Source: Deltaproteobacteria bacterium (GTDB lineage: Bacteria; Desulfobacterota; Desulfobaccia; Desulfobaccales; Desulfobaccaceae). From it: a stretch of 7,041 nucleotides of DNA. This document shows positions 1 through 5,115 of the stretch, in pieces. Position 1 is the first letter of the stretch. Each line of letters starts with the position of its first letter. Location: positions 1-7,041 of the forward strand of contig VGSX01000192.1 in the NCBI GenBank assembly GCA_016874895.1, in the 5' to 3' direction. A program made the position numbers and the translations under genes. Below the pieces are notes generated by a model, which had not been told where the DNA came from, did not search any database, and saw nothing but the letters and a program-made list of their open reading frames with translations.

Positions 1-22
1 ATAACCACCGCAGCTTGCTCAT
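1..22 (-). CDS. 5' end of an unidentified gene leaving the window
   Basis: Only the first seven codons are present, read leftward from an ATG at 22..20: Met-Ser-Lys-Leu-Arg-Trp-Leu. The start is supported by a strong Shine-Dalgarno sequence (TAGGAGG, 39..33) ten bases upstream. It lies in the same direction as the merR-like gene and about 190 bases beyond it, so it may be the next member of the leftward unit. The product cannot be identified from seven residues. The ribosome binding site is far better than that of the doubtful ORF between it and merR. Confidence 0.6.
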
Positions 23-32
23 CGTAAGTTAG

Positions 33-39
33 CCTCCTA
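33..39 (-). promoter_or_regulatory. Ribosome binding site of the left-edge gene
   Basis: TAGGAGG on the minus strand is complementary to the 3' end of 16S rRNA and lies ten bases before the ATG at 22. It is the main evidence that a real gene starts at the left edge. Confidence 0.6.
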
Positions 40-53
40 CTAATAGGATTGTT

Positions 54-200
54 CTAAATATTCAGGAGATGGCGAATGCGAGCCTCATTTTGCACCAACC
101 GGAGCGCCTCCGGGGGGCCGGTAATCTCAGCCTCATGGGCGGATAAAATCTTACTCCTGCTCCACCCTAGTCCCAGTGGCACTCCTGAGGGCAGTGCCAT
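54..200 (-). CDS. Possible small ORF of 48 codons, unknown function
   Basis: An open frame runs from an ATG at 200..198 to a TAG at 56..54. It starts 14 bases after the merR stop and ends before the ribosome binding site of the left-edge gene. The predicted peptide is basic and weakly amphipathic towards its end, with a stretch reading EALRLVQNEARIRHLL at residues 31-46. It has no cysteine and no membrane segment. I do not recognise a family. No Shine-Dalgarno sequence precedes the ATG, and the start codon lies partly inside an inverted repeat (177-199), both of which argue against efficient translation. It could be a small accessory peptide, the decayed end of a longer gene, or chance. Confidence 0.25.
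   Translation of the reverse strand: MALPSGVPLGLGWSRSKILSAHEAEITGPPEALRLVQNEARIRHLLNI
177..199. repeat. Inverted repeat just after merR
   Basis: A perfect 7-bp inverted repeat (TGGCACT / AGTGCCA) is separated by nine bases and lies 15 bases past the merR stop. There is no run of T on either side in the leftward direction, so it is not a standard intrinsic terminator. It may stabilise the 3' end of the merR message or hide the start of the small ORF that overlaps it. Confidence 0.4.
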
Positions 201-214
201 TAAAGCAGAGATGT

Positions 215-577
215 TCAAGAAAGTAAAATATTTTTTATGGCCTGGAGTTCGTTTCGGATCTCAACCAGCAATTCCTCCAGTTCTGCTTGACGCCGGGCTG
301 TGGTGTGGCCGGCCGAAGGGTGGGGGGGCTTTTTTTTATCCGCCAGGTATTGTTTGATCCCGGAGAGGGTATATTTTTCCTCTTCCAGGAGATGTTTGAT
401 TTCCAGGATCAAATCGATGTCGGCCTGGCGGTACAGACGTTGTTTGGAGAGGCGGCGGTTGGGAGCCAGAATCTGGAATTCCGACTCCCAGTAGCGCAGC
501 ACATGGGGATTGATGCCGGTGAGTTGGCTTACCTCACCGATGCGGAATAATTGCTTGCCGGGGCTGTCCGGGGGCAT
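215..577 (-). CDS. MerR-family transcriptional regulator
   Basis: This 120-residue protein is a DNA-binding regulator of the MerR superfamily. The N-terminal winged helix-turn-helix spans about residues 11-60: FRIGEVSQLTGINPHVLRYWE is the recognition part and RLYRQADIDLI the wing and following helix. The tail, about 95-118, is rich in Leu, Glu and Ile and looks like the dimerising coiled coil. There is no cysteine, so it is not a metal or redox sensor of the MerR/CueR/SoxR kind, and no effector domain follows. Small MerR-like genes of this type commonly follow pheT in deltaproteobacteria (family knowledge; their target is not known to me). The ATG at 577 has AAGG six bases upstream and lies 25 bases after the pheT stop, so it is probably co-transcribed with pheT. 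A run of eight A next to seven C in the coding strand (codons 81-85) forms a potential slippery site. Confidence 0.9.
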   Translation of the reverse strand: MPPDSPGKQLFRIGEVSQLTGINPHVLRYWESEFQILAPNRRLSKQRLYRQADIDLILEIKHLLEEEKYTLSGIKQYLADKKKPPHPSAGHTTARRQAELEELLVEIRNELQAIKNILLS

Positions 578-602
578 GGGCCGCCTTGGCTCTGATTCTT
601 GT

Positions 603-3002
603 TCAGGCTCTTAATTTGGCGCCTAATTTTTCCTGCAAACCCTGGATAATGGCGTCATGCCAGGGATTGACCTCCTCATCAGTGAGGGTGCGCTCCGGGT
701 CGCGATAGTAGAGGTGAAAGGCCAGACTGCGTTCTCCGACGGGAACCGGCGGCCCGGCGTAGACATCGAAAAGTTGGGCCTCGACAAGTTTTGGCCGCCC
801 GCACTGGAAAATGACCTCCACCACTTGCCCCGCGGGTACGGCCACGGGCACGGTGACAGCCAGGTCCCGAAAAACAGAGGGATATTTCGGCAGGGGGGTA
901 AAGGTGGCGAAATCCTGGGCTGCGGCCGCCAGAAGCTCAAAATTCAGTTGGAAAACCCAGACCTGCTGTTTTAAATCGAACCGCTCCGCCACCTCCGGGT
1001 GGAGCTCGCCCAAGTAGCCCAGCTCAGTCGCCCCGGCTCGCACCGCGGTGGCATGACGTAGAAAAGATACCGAGGTTGGCCGAAAAACCGACTGACTAAC
1101 CAGGAGACCGTCCAGGAGATTTTCCATGACCCCCTTTAAGTCATAGTAGTCCACGAGGTTTTCGGGGGGGTGATTCCAGGCCGGCAGATTACGGGCCCCG
1201 GTCAACAGGCCGGCCAGCATCAGGGTTTCCCGGGGAAGCTGCTCTCCGAGCTTGGGATGAAACACCTTGGCGATTTCAAAGATTTTAAGGTCTTTATTCA
1301 AGTGGGCGGCATTGCGGCGCATGGTCTCCAGGAGGCCGGGGAGGAGGTCCAGGCGCATCACCGCCTGCTCTTCGCTGATGGGATTGGCCAGGCGGACAAA
1401 TTCCCTTTCCGCCGCCTCGCCGAAGAGCAGATCGCTGAGGCGGTCCGGTTGAAAGGCATAGGTGATGACTTCGTGAAACCCCAACCCTAAAAACAATTCC
1501 TTGGTCTTTTCCCGCAGCCGGGCCAGGCGGTCGGGGCGCTGGGCTCCCATGGCCAGGCGGGGCAGGGTCACCGGAATATTATCAAAACCGTGCAGCCGGG
1601 CCACTTCTTCGATGAGGTCGATCTCCCGGGTCAGATCGCCCCGGTAGGACGGGGGCTGCACCGTCAGGGAGTCGGCATCCTCTTCCAGGGCGGGCAGTTG
1701 CAACCGCCGCAGGATATCGCTGACCTCGGGTTTGGACAGGGAGGTTCCCAGCACGGCGTTGGTGCGGCTCAGGCGCAGGCGCACCCGGGGGCGAACCACT
1801 GGCCGGGGGCAGACGTCGATGAGACCGCGCAGAATCCGGCCGGAGCCCAACTCCGCCATTAATTGGGCAGCCCGGTTCAGGGCCGGCACCACCGAGCCCG
1901 GATCGATGCCCCGCTCAAAGCGATAAGCGGATTCACTGGACAGACCCAGGCGCTTGGAAGTCCGGCGGATGGAGGGGGGATTGAAGTAGGCGCTCTCCAG
2001 CAGGACGTTGCGGGTGTCGCCGGTGACTTCCGAGGACTGGCCCCCCATGACCCCGGCAATGGCCACCGGCTGGGACGCATCGCAAATGAGCAGGGTTTCC
2101 CAGGTTAAGGGGCGGTCCTGGCCATCCAGGGTGGTGAAGCTGCTTTCTTCGGGGCGGGGCTGCCGGACTACGATCTGGCCGTGCTGCAGGCAGTTGAAAT
2201 CAAAGGCGTGCAGGGGCTGGCCATATTCCAGCATGACGTAGTTGGTGACATCCACCAGGTTGTTGATGGCCCGCAGGCCGCTGGCCTGGAGCCGGCGACG
2301 CAGCCAGAACGGGGAGGGCCGCACCTCCAGATCCACCACCAGGCGGGCGGTATAGCGGGGGCAATTTTCCGGGTCTTCGATGGCCACTCCGGCCCGCTGC
2401 TCTATGGGATCGCCGTTTTCCGTAAATTCCACCGGCGGAATATGCAGAGGAATATCCAGGATGGCGGCAACTTCCCGGGCCAACCCCAGGACACTGAGGC
2501 AATCAGGGCGGTTAGGGGTGATGGCCACTTCCAGGACCGTATCATTGAGCCCGAGGACTTCCCCCAGGTCGGCGCCCGGCGCAAGATGGGCCGGCAATTC
2601 CATGAGGCCGGAGTGATCTTCGGACAGACCCAGCTCATCCTCGGCCAGGAGCATGCCTTCGGAGCGGATGCCCCGCAGGGTGGCCTCCTTTAAGGCCTTG
2701 CCGTCCGCCAAAACCGCGCCCACCGGGGCGAAGGGGTACAGCTGTCCGGGCTGGACATTGGGCGCGCCGCACACCACCCGGTGATGGCCACAGCCGTCAA
2801 ATACTTCCACCAGTCGAAGCCGGTCAGCCTGGGGATGCGGCTCCACTCTGTCGACCCGCCCCACCACCACCCCGGAGAATCGGGGAGCGAGCACCTCCAG
2901 GGCTTCCACTTCCAGGCCCGCCAGGGTAAGTTTATCCGCCAGGGTCTGCGGAGAGACGTTGAGATCAACAAAATCTTTCAGCCAGTTAATACTTAATCGC
3001 AT
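603..3002 (-). CDS. pheT: Phenylalanyl-tRNA synthetase beta subunit
   Basis: PheT is the beta chain of the cytoplasmic alpha2beta2 enzyme that charges tRNA-Phe with phenylalanine using ATP. At 799 residues it has the usual bacterial length and full domain order: an EMAP/Trbp111-like tRNA-binding domain at about 42-150; the B3/B4 editing region at about 213-388, with NNLVDVTNYVMLEYGQPLHAFD from 247 and RFERGIDP at 361-368; the B5 domain at about 407-474, ending in GDLTREIDLIEEVARLHGFD; the catalytic-like core at about 490-690; and the FDX-ACB anticodon-binding domain at 704-798, containing KYPSVFRDLA. The start at 3002 matches the family N-terminus (MRLSINWLKDFV). Its Shine-Dalgarno TAGGA overlaps the stop codon of the upstream stress-protein gene, 14 bases before the ATG, which suggests coupled expression. 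The odd point is context: pheS normally lies directly upstream but here is replaced by a universal stress protein gene. No frameshift or missing domain is seen. Confidence 0.98.
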   Translation of the reverse strand: MRLSINWLKDFVDLNVSPQTLADKLTLAGLEVEALEVLAPRFSGVVVGRVDRVEPHPQADRLRLVEVFDGCGHHRVVCGAPNVQPGQLYPFAPVGAVLADGKALKEATLRGIRSEGMLLAEDELGLSEDHSGLMELPAHLAPGADLGEVLGLNDTVLEVAITPNRPDCLSVLGLAREVAAILDIPLHIPPVEFTENGDPIEQRAGVAIEDPENCPRYTARLVVDLEVRPSPFWLRRRLQASGLRAINNLVDVTNYVMLEYGQPLHAFDFNCLQHGQIVVRQPRPEESSFTTLDGQDRPLTWETLLICDASQPVAIAGVMGGQSSEVTGDTRNVLLESAYFNPPSIRRTSKRLGLSSESAYRFERGIDPGSVVPALNRAAQLMAELGSGRILRGLIDVCPRPVVRPRVRLRLSRTNAVLGTSLSKPEVSDILRRLQLPALEEDADSLTVQPPSYRGDLTREIDLIEEVARLHGFDNIPVTLPRLAMGAQRPDRLARLREKTKELFLGLGFHEVITYAFQPDRLSDLLFGEAAEREFVRLANPISEEQAVMRLDLLPGLLETMRRNAAHLNKDLKIFEIAKVFHPKLGEQLPRETLMLAGLLTGARNLPAWNHPPENLVDYYDLKGVMENLLDGLLVSQSVFRPTSVSFLRHATAVRAGATELGYLGELHPEVAERFDLKQQVWVFQLNFELLAAAAQDFATFTPLPKYPSVFRDLAVTVPVAVPAGQVVEVIFQCGRPKLVEAQLFDVYAGPPVPVGERSLAFHLYYRDPERTLTDEEVNPWHDAIIQGLQEKLGAKLRA

Positions 3003-3018
3003 GGTATCTTATTATTTC

Positions 3019-3993
3019 CTAATTGAGGGAGATTTCTTCCGAGGGGTAGACGACGGCCACGGTGGGCTTTTGCACCAACTGCAGCAGCGCGGCGGTGACG
3101 CTGCCCATGAGAAAGCGGGACAATGCCGAATGACCCACGCTGCCCATAAAAATGAGGGCACACTGCTCTTTTTCGGCCACTTCGGCGATGACCGGGGCCG
3201 GAATGCCGTTTACCAGCTTTTCCCGGGTGTATTCCCCCAACCCGGCCTGATTAAGAATCTGGCGCGCTGCGGCCAGGGCATTGTGTCCCTCCTCTACGAG
3301 GCGTCTGGACTCTTCCGGCAGGAGTTGACCCAGAAGGGCCAGATCCACGACGGACAAGAGGATGAGACGGGGCTCCGTGATGGTGCACGTCTGGGCCAGG
3401 ACTGCGGCCTGGCGCACCGCTTCCAGGGAGGTTTCGGAGCCGTCCACGGGCAGCAGCAGGGGGAAAATGAGCCTGTCCGGAGCACCGGCTGCCTCTGCCC
3501 CCACGATGAAAACGGTCACCCCGGCGGCCCGGGCCAGGACATAGCTGGTGGCGCTGCCCAGCAGCAGCTCCTGGAGGGGCGACAGGCCCCGCCGCCCCAT
3601 AATAATCGCGGAGTATTTTTCATCATGAGCAATGGCCAGGATCTGCTCGCCGATCTTCCCCTCCACGATTTTGAGTTCTATGGGAGCCCCGACGCCATAC
3701 CGGCCGAGAATATCCTGCGCTTCCAGCAACATCGGCTTGATTTCTTCTTCCATATACCGGGCCCGAATTTTCTGCCATGCTTTCGTCTGGTTCAAGCGGG
3801 TGACGCGCAAGTCGACATTGTGCAGATGCCGCGCCAGATAACTGCCGCTGATGACTCGCAATAAGGTCAGGGCTTGGATCGCCTCCCCGCAGATGTCGGA
3901 CAGGGCCGCAGCCAGTCTGAGTGCGTTCCGGGCCGAGGGGCTGTTGTCATACGGCAGGAGGATTCTGGTCAGGAGCCGGGAGGAAGCTTGCAT
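3019..3993 (-). CDS. Universal stress protein with two UspA domains
   Basis: This 324-residue cytoplasmic protein is a tandem fusion of two UspA (alpha/beta, HUP-fold) domains, which are thought to bind ATP or other nucleotides and modulate stress tolerance. Domain 1 is about residues 8-165, starting at RILLPYDNSPSARNAL. Domain 2 is about 174-316, starting at LLLPVDGSETSLEAV. Each has the early Asp (D16 and D184) and an exact G-x2-G-x9-G-S nucleotide-binding motif: G133-G136-G146-S147 in domain 1 and G284-G287-G297-S298 in domain 2. Both halves therefore look like the ATP-binding class; in many tandem Usps one half has lost the motif. No membrane segment or signal peptide is present. The ATG at 3993 follows a CAGGA site by 11 bases. 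The gene lies 30 bases after the mucR-like stop and 16 bases before pheT, so it is probably in one operon with both. Its specific role is unknown. Confidence 0.93.
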   Translation of the reverse strand: MQASSRLLTRILLPYDNSPSARNALRLAAALSDICGEAIQALTLLRVISGSYLARHLHNVDLRVTRLNQTKAWQKIRARYMEEEIKPMLLEAQDILGRYGVGAPIELKIVEGKIGEQILAIAHDEKYSAIIMGRRGLSPLQELLLGSATSYVLARAAGVTVFIVGAEAAGAPDRLIFPLLLPVDGSETSLEAVRQAAVLAQTCTITEPRLILLSVVDLALLGQLLPEESRRLVEEGHNALAAARQILNQAGLGEYTREKLVNGIPAPVIAEVAEKEQCALIFMGSVGHSALSRFLMGSVTAALLQLVQKPTVAVVYPSEEISLN

Positions 3994-4023
3994 ACTTACT
4001 TTTATCCTGCCCCGCTCATAATT

Positions 4024-4476
4024 TCAAGAAGCATCCGGAGTTTTTTTGGTCCGGCGGAACTCGCCCAGACCTTTAGCTTTGGCCAAGTCCCGGCGCTGCG
4101 CGGAATAGTTGCGAGACACCAGGGTATATTTTTTCAGGTCCAGGCCGAAGCGGGCGCAGTAGTCGACCGGGGTCATGGTATGCGCCCGCCGCAGATGCGC
4201 TTTCAGGGTTTTGAATTTTTTACCGCACTCCAGGCAGACGATGTAGTTGTCTTGAATTGATTCTTCCACCGGAACCGCAGGCTTGGGGCCGGGTGTTTCT
4301 CGGGCTGCTTCAGAAAGCATCTCCAGTTCGGCCGCTACAGACTTATCTCCCGCCAGTAGCGCCAACGTGTTATAAACCGATTTAATCTCATTGACGAGAT
4401 CATCTGACGTCATCTCGTTGATTGATGCATGTGAGGTGACTATTTGAGCGGTCATCTTTAATAATTCGCTGGCCAT
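4024..4476 (-). CDS. MucR/Ros-family zinc-finger transcriptional regulator
   Basis: The protein belongs to the Ros/MucR family, prokaryotic C2H2 zinc-finger proteins that bind AT-rich DNA, often acting as repressors of surface, virulence or stress genes and of their own gene. The longest frame starts at 4512, but I place the start at the ATG at 4476 (150 residues). It has a near-perfect AAGGAG nine bases upstream, and the resulting N-terminus (MASELLKMTAQIVTSHAS) matches the family start. In the 150-residue numbering the finger is C81-x2-C84-x9-H94-x4-H99, within CLECGKKFKTLKAHLRRAH. This spacing matches Ros. It is followed by the family-typical MTPVDYCARFGL and YSAQRRDLAKAKGLGE. The N-terminal half (about 1-60) should be the oligomerisation part, and a Pro/Glu-rich linker joins it to the finger. 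It is the first gene of the leftward unit, behind a consensus promoter, a 14% GC region and a perfect inverted repeat. Confidence 0.92.
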   Translation of the reverse strand: MASELLKMTAQIVTSHASINEMTSDDLVNEIKSVYNTLALLAGDKSVAAELEMLSEAARETPGPKPAVPVEESIQDNYIVCLECGKKFKTLKAHLRRAHTMTPVDYCARFGLDLKKYTLVSRNYSAQRRDLAKAKGLGEFRRTKKTPDAS

Positions 4477-4485
4477 AATTTTTTT

Positions 4486-4491
4486 CTCCTT
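4486..4491 (-). promoter_or_regulatory. Ribosome binding site that fixes the mucR-like start
   Basis: AAGGAG on the minus strand lies nine bases before the ATG at 4476. In the longer frame starting at 4512 these bases would be coding, and that upstream ATG has no comparable site, so the downstream ATG is preferred. Confidence 0.8.
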
Positions 4492-4522
4492 GTCAAACGG
4501 TAATTTTTCCACTATAGCTACT

Positions 4523-4558
4523 TATTATAAAAATTATGATACGTTAATTTTTATAATA
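4523..4558. promoter_or_regulatory. Perfect 14-bp inverted repeat, candidate operator
   Basis: TATTATAAAAATTA at 4523-4536 is matched exactly by its reverse complement at 4545-4558, with eight bases between (TGATACGT). It lies between the predicted -10 box (4576-4581) and the mucR-like start (4476), so it would fall in the early transcribed leader. The almost pure A/T arms with TA steps fit the kind of DNA MucR/Ros proteins bind. Autorepression is therefore a reasonable inference. It could instead form an RNA hairpin in the 5' leader. Confidence 0.55.
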
Positions 4559-4575
4559 GTGTTCATATTAATTTT

Positions 4576-4604
4576 TTTATATATATAAAATAATAATATG
4601 TCAA
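4576..4604 (-). promoter_or_regulatory. Sigma-70 type promoter for the leftward unit
   Basis: On the minus strand an exact TTGACA (4604..4599) is followed, after exactly 17 bases, by TATAAA (4581..4576), one mismatch from the consensus -10. Transcription would begin near 4569 and give a leader of about 92 bases before the mucR-like start. In such AT-rich DNA a TATAAA alone is weak evidence, but the perfect -35 with ideal spacing and correct orientation is convincing. Confidence 0.7.
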
Positions 4605-4646
4605 GTAATTATTTAAGATGAAATCTGTTATTTTCCAGAAGATAGT

Positions 4647-4676
4647 GGCTTGAAATCAATGCCGATTGATCAAGCC
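4647..4676. repeat. 12-bp hairpin with two-base bulge in the divergent region
   Basis: GGCTTGA-AA-TCAAT (4647-4660) pairs with ATTGATCAAGCC (4665-4676) across a GCCG loop. All 12 pairs are perfect apart from the AA bulge on the left arm. On the plus strand it is followed by TTATTTATT, giving it the look of a weak rightward terminator, yet no gene lies before it on that strand. It sits about 43 bases upstream of the leftward -35 box. It could be an operator for a dimeric regulator, an insulator between the two units, or the end of a small RNA. Confidence 0.4.
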
Positions 4677-4814
4677 TTATTTATTGAGATAAATTTGCCT
4701 GGAACCAGATACCATAATTTAATTATCCTACATAAGAAGGCAGTGAGGAAATCTTCTTTTCCACAATAGAAAAGGTTTACTTGGTCAAAACGATAGACCT
4801 ATCCTCGTCCAACA

Positions 4815-4860
4815 GGCCAAACAAGCCGCTTTTGGCCCTTTCGGGCTTCTTAGTGCGGCT
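4815..4860 (+). promoter_or_regulatory. Possible structured leader with two exclusive stems
   Basis: Two foldings compete. Stem A pairs GGCCAAA (4815-4821) with TTTGGCC (4831-4837). Stem B is nested: AGCCGC (4824-4829) pairs with GCGGCT (4855-4860), and inside it GCCC (4835-4838) pairs with GGGC (4843-4846) over a four-base loop. They share bases 4835-4837, and the left outer arm of B lies in the loop of A, so only one can form. I match it to no known riboswitch class. It would count only if transcription toward the importer starts upstream of it, which I cannot show. Confidence 0.25.
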
Positions 4861-4880
4861 GATTTATTACACTGATCTCT

Positions 4881-4903
4881 GCCGGAGCGCCCCCGGCAAT
4901 TTT
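4881..4903 (+). terminator. Weak terminator-like hairpin before the importer genes
   Basis: GCCGG (4881-4885) pairs with CCGGC (4893-4897) around seven bases and is followed by AATTTT. The stem is only five base pairs and the T run short, so termination would be inefficient. Its position directly after the alternative stems at 4815-4860 suggests a possible attenuator, but this is speculative. Confidence 0.2.
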
Positions 4904-4907
4904 CACA

Positions 4908-4936
4908 TTGACGGTGTAAACTCTTTTCTGTTAGAT
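4908..4936 (+). promoter_or_regulatory. Candidate promoter for the ABC importer unit
   Basis: TTGACG (4908-4913) matches the -35 consensus at five of six positions. TTAGAT (4931-4936) follows after exactly 17 bases but matches the -10 at only three of six. Transcription would start near 4943, leaving a leader of about 170 bases. A promoter farther upstream is also possible. Confidence 0.3.
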
Positions 4937-4938
4937 TG

Positions 4939-4981
4939 CCTAAACGGCCGCACAAGTGAGCCTTTAGGGGTTTAAAAAGGC
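4939..4981 (+). repeat. Overlapping short inverted repeats in the importer leader
   Basis: CCTAAA (4939-4944) is complementary to TTTAGG (4963-4968), while GCCTTT (4960-4965) is complementary to AAAGGC (4976-4981). The two share bases 4963-4965 and cannot form together. A further short palindrome, AGACC-GA-GGTCT, lies at 4993-5004. These stems are short and may be chance, but they cluster in the predicted untranslated leader. Confidence 0.2.
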
Positions 4982-5098
4982 AACCGTGGGTGAGACCGAG
5001 GTCTGATTTGTAAACCTCTCTATGCATTTGTAATTATTTATCAAGGAAGGTTGGGGTAACTCTCAGGGGTGACTATTTCCTAAAAAAAGCACAATGGC

Positions 5099-5105
5099 AA
5101 GGAGG
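5099..5105 (+). promoter_or_regulatory. Ribosome binding site of the substrate-binding protein gene
   Basis: AAGGAGG lies ten bases before the ATG at 5116 and is fully complementary to the usual 16S rRNA tail. It confirms that start and predicts strong translation, as expected for an abundant binding protein. Confidence 0.8.
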
Positions 5106-5115
5106 AATACAGTTT

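Larger units (their letters stand above)
4477..5115. other. Divergent intergenic control region without a supported gene
   Basis: This 639-base stretch separates the leftward mucR-like unit from the rightward ABC importer unit. Its left part (4501-4620) contains only 17 G/C in 120 bases, far below the flanking genes. The right part (about 4760-5010) has more normal composition and many short inverted repeats. Two short opposing frames lie at about 4781-5027, but they lack good ribosome binding sites and recognisable products, so I treat the region as regulatory. The individual elements are listed separately. Confidence 0.75.

Noticed and set aside
23..214. Riboswitch or tRNA between merR and the left-edge gene
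   Set aside because: On the minus strand there are short strings resembling parts of thiamine and cobalamin riboswitch consensus (CTGAGAT, GCCACTGGG), but the rest of each consensus is absent or out of order. No tRNA cloverleaf could be found.
76..357. 93-codon plus-strand frame at the left end
   Set aside because: It runs antisense across the end of the well-supported merR gene and the small frame, has no ribosome binding site and resembles no family.
2959..3864. 301-codon plus-strand frame opposite the universal stress protein gene
   Set aside because: It mirrors a well-supported coding frame with both family motifs, and its product is low-complexity, Gly/Gln-rich and unlike any known protein. 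Long antisense frames are common opposite GC-rich genes.
4477..4512. Upstream start at 4512 for the MucR-like gene (162 residues)
   Set aside because: The AAGGAG site would fall inside the coding region, and the extra 12 residues are not typical of the family. The ATG at 4476 has ideal spacing and matches the family N-terminus.
4960..5010. Guanidine (ykkC) or other known riboswitch before the importer
   Set aside because: A few bases recall such leaders (TTTAGGGG, GAGACCGAGG), but the conserved core motifs and their spacing are missing.
4915..5015. TGTAAAC repeated at 4915-4921 and 5009-5015, with GTTTAC inverted at 4775-4780
   Set aside because: Motifs of six or seven bases recurring three times in 250 bases of AT-leaning DNA can arise by chance, and the spacing shows no helical pattern.
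4781..5027. Two opposing short frames (plus 4781-4975, minus 4785-5027)
   Set aside because: They overlap each other, have no convincing Shine-Dalgarno site (the plus frame also needs a TTG start), show no recognisable product and coincide with inverted repeats. A regulatory region explains them better.
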